Source: an uncultured bacterium (GTDB lineage Bacteria; Bacteroidota; Bacteroidia; Bacteroidales; Bacteroidaceae). From it: a stretch of 9,790 nucleotides of DNA. The notes beneath the pieces are model-generated. The model had not been told where the DNA came from. It searched no databases and saw only the letters and a list, made by a program, of their open reading frames with translations. The stretch spans positions 1 through 9,790 of the forward strand of contig CALZMB010000066.1 in NCBI GenBank assembly GCA_945788485.1. Direction: 5' to 3'. A program made the translations under genes and the position numbers. Shown in pieces: positions 1 through 5,472 of this stretch (the stretch's first letter is position 1; each line of letters opens with the position of its first letter).

Positions 1-318
1 GTGCCATACTGCAATGATGCCAATACAGAGGGTCACTACCAACAGGTGCTATACATCATCTTCACCCTCGTCTCTGACTATTTCGCCGACGTTGAGATAC
101 ACACCCCGACAGGGCGTGTTGACCTTGTGCTTCAGACCAAGACGACTCTCTACCTCTTTGAGATAAAGCTGAACAAGAGTGCGGAGGCAGCGATGAGGCA
201 GATAAATCTGAAGGACTACGCGCAGAAGTTCGCCCTCTGCGGGCTGCCAGTGGTGAAAGTCGGCATCAGCTTCGACACAGAGAAACATACCATCGGCGAG
301 TGGGTTGTCAAAGAATGA
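1..318 (+). CDS. ATP-binding protein with C-terminal PD-(D/E)XK nuclease-like domain, 3' fragment
   Basis: This is the C-terminal 105 residues of a larger protein. It matches my memory of the PD-(D/E)XK nuclease-superfamily tail (Pfam PDDEXK_9) that follows an AAA-like ATPase domain in a large Bacteroidetes family. The nuclease-like core is visible. GRVDL supplies the acidic residue Asp41, and the FEIKL strand supplies the E-x-K pair Glu54/Lys56. A following helix carries Gln67, and the protein ends with KVGISFD and a short EW-containing strand typical of the family. The GTG at position 1 is probably an internal valine, because family members have several hundred residues upstream, so the gene should be treated as 5'-truncated by the window edge. 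The biological role is not established; DNA cleavage is inferred from the fold only. It converges on the minus-strand redox gene, with a strong hairpin between them. Confidence 0.8.
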   Translation: MPYCNDANTEGHYQQVLYIIFTLVSDYFADVEIHTPTGRVDLVLQTKTTLYLFEIKLNKSAEAAMRQINLKDYAQKFALCGLPVVKVGISFDTEKHTIGEWVVKE

Positions 319-393
319 GCTGCTGTAGAATGAGGATGGCATGAAGATACTCTCGTAAACGCGGCATTTTCCGTACACCTTATTATATATATA

Positions 394-431
394 AAGGCAG
401 GTCCTGACTTTCTGAGGTCAGGACCTGCCTT
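394..431. terminator. Bidirectional terminator-like hairpin between convergent genes
   Basis: A perfect 15-bp inverted repeat (394-408 paired with 417-431) surrounds an 8-nt loop. The arms begin AAGG and end CCTT, so both strands leave the stem on T residues. It sits between the plus-strand nuclease-like gene (stop at 318) and the minus-strand flavoprotein (stop at 506), the expected place for a shared terminator. The T-tract is short on both sides: the plus strand continues TGTAATATGC and the minus strand continues TATATATA. Termination is therefore inferred from stem strength and position. Two smaller inverted repeats lie between it and position 506: TCATGC/GCATGA (443-448 with 455-460) and GGCAC/GTGCC (473-477 with 481-485). 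Nothing else is visible in 319-505. Confidence 0.75.
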
Positions 432-505
432 GTAATATGCTGTCATGCCATGCTGCATGAGGTGTATGACGTGGCACTGCGTGCCGCTTGTGCGCCGCTC
501 TGGGG

Positions 506-2863
506 CTATTCTTTTGACAACGCTTCGTGCATGCTTGCTGCCGCGCGGCGACCGTCGCCCATAGCGAGAATTACTGTCGCGCCGCCTCGCACGATGTCGC
601 CACCGGCATAAAGACCAGTGTGGCTCGATTCCATCATGTCGTTGACGGCGATTGTGTTCTTGCGTCCGAGTTCAAGACCTGCAACAGATTTAGGCACGAG
701 AGGGTTGGGGGAGACACCTACGGCAACCACTACCTGATCTACATCGATAGTGATGCGGCGGCCTGTATCTACAGGCGAGCGACGGCCGGAAGCGTCTGGC
801 TCGCCCAGTTCCATGACTGCAAGCACTGCCTGACTGACGGCGCCTTTCTCGTCGGCGATGTATTCAACAGGGTTGTGCAGCGTGAGGAAGGTTATGCCTT
901 CTTCTTTCGCGTGCTTCACCTCTTCGAGACGTGCCGGCATCTCTGCCTCAGAACGGCGATAGACGAGCGTGACATCCGCGCCGAGACGCTTGGCAGTGCG
1001 GCACGAATCCATTGCGGTGTTGCCGCCACCGACAACGAGAACACTCTTTGCAGGGTTGATTGGAGTGTCTGTGAGAGGGTTGGCTGCATCCATGAGGTTG
1101 ACGCGTGTGAGATACTCGTTTGACGACATGATGTTGATGAGGTTCTCACCGGGGATGTTCATGAAGTTAGGCAGGCCTGCTCCTGAACCGACGAAGATGC
1201 CTTTGTAGCCGTCTTCCTCCAATTGGTTGATGGTTATTGTCTTGCCGATGATGGTGTCGGTGTGGAACTGCACGCCGAGCTTGCGGAGGTTGTCTATCTC
1301 CACATCAACGATGCGATTAGGCAAGCGGAACTCTGGTATGCCGTATTTCAGCACGCCGCCTATCTCGTGCAGCGCCTCAAAGACGTGTACCTCGTAGCCG
1401 CGTTTTATCATGTCGCCTGCAAAACTCAGTCCTGACGGACCAGAGCCGACAACGGCAATCTTCTTCCCGTTGGCAGGTTCGCAGTGTGGAAGCACAGCAG
1501 CTCCGGATTCTCTCTCGTAGTCTGCCGCAAAGCGTTCGAGATAGCCTATGGCGACCGCCGGCTCGTTCATCTTCAGATGTATGCACTTGCTCTCGCACTG
1601 CTTCTCCTGTGGGCAGACACGTCCGCAGACAGCAGGGAGTGCGGAGGTCATCTTCAGCACCTGTGAGGCTTTGAGGAATTCGCCTCGCTCGATGTTCTTT
1701 ATGAACGACGGGATATTGATGTTCACGGGGCAGCCTTCTACACACTGGGGCTTCGGACAGTCGAGACAGCGCTTTGCTTCGAGCAATGCCTGCTCTTCTG
1801 TTAGGCCTTTGTTCACCTCTTCGAGACGTGTAGTGGCGCGATACTCGGGGTCGAGTTCGGGCATTACGACGCGAGGAATGAGGGTGCGCTCTTTAGGTTT
1901 CATGCTCTTGCGCAGTGCCTCGCGCCATGGGGCGTTACGGTCGGTGAGGCTGTCTGCGCTCTCTGCCTCTCCCTCTGTCTCATCTGCGGCAGGCTGTAAT
2001 GCGCGGCATCCTTCCTCGTCGTGTGGACGTACATGTTCGTGCAGGTGCTCAGTGATATGCTCCATCTCTGTCTGCTCTTCGCGTTTGAAAGTGCTCATGC
2101 GTTTGAACATCTCGTCCCAATCGACCAGCGCGCCGTCAAACTCCGGGCCGTCGATGCAGACAAACTTCGTCTTGCCGCCTATCGTGAGACGGCAGGCGCC
2201 GCACATGCCTGTGCCGTCAACCATGATGGTATTGAGTGACACGTCTGTCGGGATGCCGTATTTCTGTGTAGTGAGACATGCGAACTTCATCATTATTGCC
2301 GGACCGATGGCGAACGCCTTGTCAATCTTCTCCTGCTGTATGAATTTCTCCATGCCGACAGTCACTACGCCTTTCTCTCCTCGTGTGCCATCGTCTGTCA
2401 TGACAATCACTTCGTCAGAGTGCTGGCGTATCTCGTCTTCCAGGATGACGAGGTCGGCAGAGCGTCCCGCGATGACAGAGAGCACTCTGTTGCCTGCCGC
2501 CTTCAGAGCCTTGACGATGGGGAGGAGAGGCGCTGTGCCGACACCGCCTGAGGCGCAGAGCACCGTGCCGTAGTTCTCGATGTGAGTGGCATTGCCCAGC
2601 GGGCCGACGATGTCGAGTATGTACTCGCCCACCTCAAGGTCGCATATCTTGGTGCTTGACAGGCCTACTTTCTGTATGACGAGCGTGATGGTGCCGCGGT
2701 TGATGTCGGCATCAGCAATGGTGAGGGGCAGACGCTCGCCCATCTCATCTACACGCACGATGACAAAGTGCCCTGCCTTGCGGCTACGTGCTATCAGCGG
2801 AGCTTCCACTTCGAGCAGGAAGACTTTCTCTGAGAATTGTTCTTTGCGTACTATCTTATTCAT
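506..2863 (-). CDS. NfnAB-like fused flavoprotein (annotated elsewhere as DHOD B NAD-binding subunit / NADPH-dependent glutamate synthase)
   Basis: This 785-residue protein joins two proteins that are separate in many bacteria. Residues 1 to about 260 form a ferredoxin-reductase-like module. It has the FAD motif RLPLT (44-48), the nucleotide-binding GGVGTAP (106-112), and a [2Fe-2S] site at Cys221, Cys224 and Cys236, with Asp216 as a possible fourth ligand as in NfnA. Residues from about 330 resemble the glutamate synthase small subunit/NfnB. They hold eight cysteines for two [4Fe-4S] clusters (366, 369, 374, 378, 413, 417, 423, 427), the FAD motif GSGPSG (473-478), the NAD(P) motif GGGNTAMD (612-619) and a C-terminal FAD contact GGD (754-756). 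NfnAB enzymes couple NADH and reduced ferredoxin to NADP+ reduction in the cytoplasm by electron bifurcation. No glutamate synthase large subunit or pyrD is nearby, so I infer the Nfn role. The linker at about 261-285 is unusually rich in His and Glu. The start is ATG at 2863, preceded by AGAG. It is the last gene of the minus-strand block, 97 nt after the glycosyltransferase. Confidence 0.9.
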   Translation of the reverse strand: MNKIVRKEQFSEKVFLLEVEAPLIARSRKAGHFVIVRVDEMGERLPLTIADADINRGTITLVIQKVGLSSTKICDLEVGEYILDIVGPLGNATHIENYGTVLCASGGVGTAPLLPIVKALKAAGNRVLSVIAGRSADLVILEDEIRQHSDEVIVMTDDGTRGEKGVVTVGMEKFIQQEKIDKAFAIGPAIMMKFACLTTQKYGIPTDVSLNTIMVDGTGMCGACRLTIGGKTKFVCIDGPEFDGALVDWDEMFKRMSTFKREEQTEMEHITEHLHEHVRPHDEEGCRALQPAADETEGEAESADSLTDRNAPWREALRKSMKPKERTLIPRVVMPELDPEYRATTRLEEVNKGLTEEQALLEAKRCLDCPKPQCVEGCPVNINIPSFIKNIERGEFLKASQVLKMTSALPAVCGRVCPQEKQCESKCIHLKMNEPAVAIGYLERFAADYERESGAAVLPHCEPANGKKIAVVGSGPSGLSFAGDMIKRGYEVHVFEALHEIGGVLKYGIPEFRLPNRIVDVEIDNLRKLGVQFHTDTIIGKTITINQLEEDGYKGIFVGSGAGLPNFMNIPGENLINIMSSNEYLTRVNLMDAANPLTDTPINPAKSVLVVGGGNTAMDSCRTAKRLGADVTLVYRRSEAEMPARLEEVKHAKEEGITFLTLHNPVEYIADEKGAVSQAVLAVMELGEPDASGRRSPVDTGRRITIDVDQVVVAVGVSPNPLVPKSVAGLELGRKNTIAVNDMMESSHTGLYAGGDIVRGGATVILAMGDGRRAAASMHEALSKE

Positions 2864-2960
2864 ATCTCTATTGATTTGTTTGTTTTTTTTCTGGTCGTTT
2901 GAGTTGCAGTGGTTGTCTTTGGTTGTGTGTCAAATTCATTTTGCTATTGCCATTCTCTGC

Positions 2961-4067
2961 TCATCTCAGGTGTGCCTCTATCTTATGTATGATGGTCTCA
3001 GGTTTGATGCGGCTGAGACACGGATAGTCTTTCTCTTTGCACGCCTTGTTGCCGTAGATGCTGCATGGACGGCATTGAAGGTCGGCCTGTACGGCATCGT
3101 TGAGGCTCTGTCCCCATCCGAGGAAGCCGGCGGCGGGGTGTGTCGCTCCCCATACGCTGACGACGGGTGTGCCGACAAGCGATGCGAGGTGCATGTTTGC
3201 GGAATCCATCGATACCATGCAGTCGAGACGGCTGATGAGTGTGAGTTCTTCTTTCATGCTGGCACACTCGGCGGAGGCGAACACCATGTTCTCATATCCG
3301 CTGCACCATGTGTCGAAGACAGCCTTTTCTTTCGTGCCGCCTCCGAAGAGCAGGATGTTTATTCCTGGATGGCGGCTGACGAGAATCCTTATTACTTCTT
3401 CCATGAGATGGAGAGGATAAATCTTCCCGTTGTGTGCAGCGAAAGGCGCGATGCCTATGACAGGCGCCGCTGACGATGCGATTTTGGAGAAGAGCGAGGC
3501 GGCACGGGGTGAGAGAGAGCGACTGTCGGTTTTCAGAATCTCTTGCCTCTCGGGATGGAGGGAAATGCTCCTGCCGGCTTGCTTGATGGCGGCGGCATAG
3601 TTCTCGAAAGCTGTCGGGAGGTTGCCTGCAGCCTTCGCCCCTTGCCGTATGAGACGTTTCCGCGATTTACGGTGCTTGTCTATGCATGAAACAGGAATGC
3701 CCGCAATGCGGAATCGCATGCGGGCATATTTTGTGCGCAGAACATCGTGGAGGTCGATGACTTGGTCGGGCTGTTGCCCGGCGAGGGTCTGATAGAGACG
3801 TTCCATGCCCCTCAGGCCTTTGTACTTCTCGTCTTTCAGGTCTATGGGCAGGAATGTGATGTTGTCTGCAAGATTGTCGTAGAATGTAGCGGCAAAGGGA
3901 CGGCTGGCAAAAATGATATGAGTGTCAGGACATTTCTCTGCCAATGCCTTCACTATCGGCACTGTCATCGCGACATCTCCAAGCGCGGAGAAACGCATCA
4001 ATAGCAATGTGTCGCTATAAGTGCGGATGGTGTTGGGGCATGTGTGTCGGTTGTTGTGATTCTCCAT
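2961..4067 (-). CDS. Glycosyltransferase family 9 protein (heptosyltransferase-like)
   Basis: At 368 residues the protein has the usual GT9/heptosyltransferase length and two-domain GT-B layout. The N-terminal signature RFSALGDVAMTVP lies at 25-37, and Asp31 matches the catalytic Asp of WaaC/WaaF-type enzymes. The C-terminal donor-binding half contains APFAAHNGKIYP (207-218), FGGG (241-244) and SMDSANMHLA followed by the VGTPVVSVWGATHP segment (286-311). A family-typical cysteine set lies near the end (332, 335, 343, 350). Such enzymes transfer a heptose or related sugar from a nucleotide donor to lipopolysaccharide core at the inner face of the cytoplasmic membrane; the actual donor and acceptor cannot be read from sequence. 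The start at 4067 leaves about 20 extra residues before the first beta-strand (LLLMRF). A start at Met24 would cut into the fold, so I keep the longer form. It lies 69 nt after DUF4254 on the same strand and is probably co-transcribed with it. Confidence 0.9.
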   Translation of the reverse strand: MENHNNRHTCPNTIRTYSDTLLLMRFSALGDVAMTVPIVKALAEKCPDTHIIFASRPFAATFYDNLADNITFLPIDLKDEKYKGLRGMERLYQTLAGQQPDQVIDLHDVLRTKYARMRFRIAGIPVSCIDKHRKSRKRLIRQGAKAAGNLPTAFENYAAAIKQAGRSISLHPERQEILKTDSRSLSPRAASLFSKIASSAAPVIGIAPFAAHNGKIYPLHLMEEVIRILVSRHPGINILLFGGGTKEKAVFDTWCSGYENMVFASAECASMKEELTLISRLDCMVSMDSANMHLASLVGTPVVSVWGATHPAAGFLGWGQSLNDAVQADLQCRPCSIYGNKACKEKDYPCLSRIKPETIIHKIEAHLR

Positions 4068-4136
4068 TTCTTTGAGTCCCGCCTCGGGCTTTGCCTCGTG
4101 TGTTGGCTGACGTGTCTGACGGGCTTTGCCAGAGGG

Positions 4137-4739
4137 TTATTTCTTGTAGAGAACAGGGTTTGTGGAGGGATCGTTATACATCTTCATCTGTCGATAGACT
4201 TTCATGTATTTGCGTCCTGCCTGTATGTCGGCGAGCAACTGGTCGATAGCGGTGGAGAGGTCGATGTTCTGCTCAAGCAGCACGTCGAGCTTCGCCTGGC
4301 ATTTCGCTTTGTGCTCTTCAGAGGCATCGGTGCGGTTCACCTGCTCCTGCATGTGATATATCTTGAGCTGCAGGATGCTGAGGCGGTCAACTGCCCATGC
4401 CGGAGATTCGGTGTTGATGGTGGCGTCTTCCGATACATGGACATCGGAGTATAGCTGGCGGAAGTAGGAGTCGATTTGCTCTACGAGGTCGGTACGGTCC
4501 TGGTTTGACTGGTCGATGCGGCGTTTCAGCGACACGGCTTCCATCGGGTCGATATGCGGGTCGCGGATGATGTCCTCATAATGCCACTGCACGGTGTCTA
4601 TCCAGCATTTCAGATAGAGACGGTTCTCTATCTCGTCGCGGCCGTAGGGGTTGTTGATGGGTGTGTCAACGTTGTCTTTTACATGATAATCAGCTATTGC
4701 CTGATTGAATATTCTGATGGCTGTCTGTGTAAAAGTCAT
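4137..4739 (-). CDS. DUF4254 domain-containing protein
   Basis: This 200-residue, mostly helical, soluble protein has no signal peptide or membrane segment. I recognise the DUF4254 family from NVDTPINNPYGRDEIEN (24-40), WIDTVQWHYEDIIRDP (46-61), the LKRRIDQSNQDRTDLVE block, the WAVDRLSILQLKIYHM block and the C-terminal IQAGRKYMKVYRQMKMYN. The protein spans the whole family length, so it is complete. Biochemical function is unknown. In Bacteroidetes genomes this family is, as I recall, repeatedly found next to a family 9 glycosyltransferase, as here, which suggests a role in surface glycan or lipid-linked saccharide assembly. This is inference from context only. It is the first gene of the minus-strand block and has a near-consensus promoter about 175-205 nt upstream. 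Confidence 0.88.
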   Translation of the reverse strand: MTFTQTAIRIFNQAIADYHVKDNVDTPINNPYGRDEIENRLYLKCWIDTVQWHYEDIIRDPHIDPMEAVSLKRRIDQSNQDRTDLVEQIDSYFRQLYSDVHVSEDATINTESPAWAVDRLSILQLKIYHMQEQVNRTDASEEHKAKCQAKLDVLLEQNIDLSTAIDQLLADIQAGRKYMKVYRQMKMYNDPSTNPVLYKK

Positions 4740-4913
4740 AGTGGTAATTGTATGTTTTTGGTGGAACGAAAGGTCGGGCTTGATTTTGTTTTTTGTTTAT
4801 TTCGGTTCTGCCTCCTGGGTTGGTATGGCTTTATGTTCTGCCTGTTTTCACGCTTGTATCTTCTTGATGAGGAACCTGTGCTGATGCTTTGGCGTGACGG
4901 GCTGAATTTTCTG

Positions 4914-4945
4914 CAAAGGTAATCATTTTCCGGGATATTTCAAAA
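4914..4945 (-). promoter_or_regulatory. Bacteroidetes sigma-ABfr-type promoter for the DUF4254/GT9 block
   Basis: On the minus strand, TTTTG (4945-4941) is followed after 19 nt by TACCTTTG (4921-4914). These match the Bacteroidetes -33 (TTTG) and -7 (TAnnTTTG) elements with the expected spacing. Transcription would start near 4907 and give a leader of roughly 165 nt before the DUF4254 start at 4739. The match is essentially perfect. Activity is not shown by sequence alone. Confidence 0.8.
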
Positions 4946-4960
4946 TAAAACGTCACTTTC

Positions 4961-4992
4961 TTCGCATAAGTGAAAAAAAATGAGTAATTTTG
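4961..4992 (+). promoter_or_regulatory. Putative plus-strand promoter reading into the repeat array and OPT gene
   Basis: TAATTTTG at 4985-4992 is a full match to the Bacteroidetes -7 consensus TAnnTTTG and sits in an A/T-rich stretch. The -33 element is weak: TTCG at 4961-4964, 20 nt upstream, instead of TTTG. The last G of the -7 box is also the first base shared with the repeat, so the transcript would begin a few bases inside unit 1. I see no other TAnnTTTG between here and the OPT start, so this is the best candidate promoter for that gene. Confidence 0.55.
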
Positions 4993-5392
4993 CACGCTGA
5001 AAACTTGAAGCCGGGCACCATGCCGCTGCGACGCTACGCTCCGCATCATCATGACCAGCCCTTTTTCGCGTGCGAAGAAGCACGCTGAAAACTTGAAGGC
5101 GGGCATCATGCCGCTGCGATGCTTCGCTCCGCATCATCATGACATGCCCTTTTTAGCGTGCGAAGAAGCACGCTGAAAACTTGAAGCCGGGCGCCATGCC
5201 GCTGCGATGCTTCGCTCCGCATCATCATGACCGGCCCTTTTTCGCGTGCGAAGAAGCACGCTGAAAACTTGAAGCCAGGCGCCATGCCGCTGCGACGCTA
5301 CGCTCCGCATCATCATGACCAGCCCTTTTTCGCGTGCGAAGAAGCACGCTGAAAACTTGAAGCCGGGCACCATGCCGCTGCGACGCTACGCT
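4992..5392 (+). repeat. 88-bp tandem repeat array, about 4.5 units
   Basis: Units start at 4993, 5081, 5169, 5257 and 5345, exactly 88 bp apart. The first four are full length and the fifth stops after 48 bp at 5392. Each begins CACGCTGAAAACTTGAAG and ends GCGTGC GAAGAAG. Units differ at only a handful of positions; the 48 bases of unit 5 are identical to the start of unit 1. Every complete unit carries GGGC, a CATG, a second CATG, then GCCC and TTTTT. In unit 1 these are GGGC 5013-5016, GCCC 5058-5061 and T's 5062-5066. Unit boundaries form a hairpin, GCGTGC / GCACGC around GAAGAA (first at 5068-5085). There are no unique spacers, so it is not CRISPR. No coding frame persists, so it is not a protein repeat. 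It lies between the plus-strand promoter and the OPT gene and is probably transcribed as its leader. Function is unknown. Confidence 0.95.
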
Positions 5393-5472
5393 ACATGGTG
5401 GCTTATTACTGTTATCTCCGTTCAGACAAACGCCGCGCTGATGAATGTGGCTGCTTGCCTGTTGGGGGATTT

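Larger units (their letters stand above)
4740..5472. other. Divergent intergenic region (733 nt) with two promoters and a tandem repeat array
   Basis: No convincing gene lies here. From left to right it holds the leader of the minus-strand DUF4254 transcript (about 4740-4907), a minus-strand promoter (4914-4945), a plus-strand promoter (4961-4992) and the 88-bp tandem repeats (4992-5392). An 80-nt unique piece (5393-5472) then leads to the OPT gene. Open frames across the repeats exist on the minus strand but shift frame from unit to unit, because 88 is not a multiple of three. The DUF4254 leader contains AGGAGG on the minus strand at about 4808-4814. That is some 70 nt from the start codon, too far to serve it. 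Confidence 0.8.

Noticed and set aside
2931..2938. Minus-strand TGAATTTG as a promoter for the NfnAB-like gene
   Set aside because: The second base departs from TAnnTTTG and no TTTG lies about 20 nt upstream.
1548..3473. Long plus-strand open frames (341 and 295 codons) opposite the flavoprotein and glycosyltransferase genes
   Set aside because: They are antisense to strongly recognisable genes and have Ser/Arg-rich, domain-free translations.
4831..5373. Several minus-strand frames of 66-92 codons across the repeats, with recurring peptide motifs such as RSVASQRHGA
   Set aside because: They exist only because the DNA is repetitive. The 88-bp period shifts the frame at each unit, the starts vary, and one frame runs through the promoter region. 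No codon-level conservation is visible.
4992..5392. CRISPR array
   Set aside because: The period of 88 bp has no unique spacers; the whole unit is conserved, and no cas gene is present.
4992..5392. Insertion sequence or MITE remnants
   Set aside because: No transposase fragment, no terminal inverted repeats around the block and no target-site duplication could be seen.
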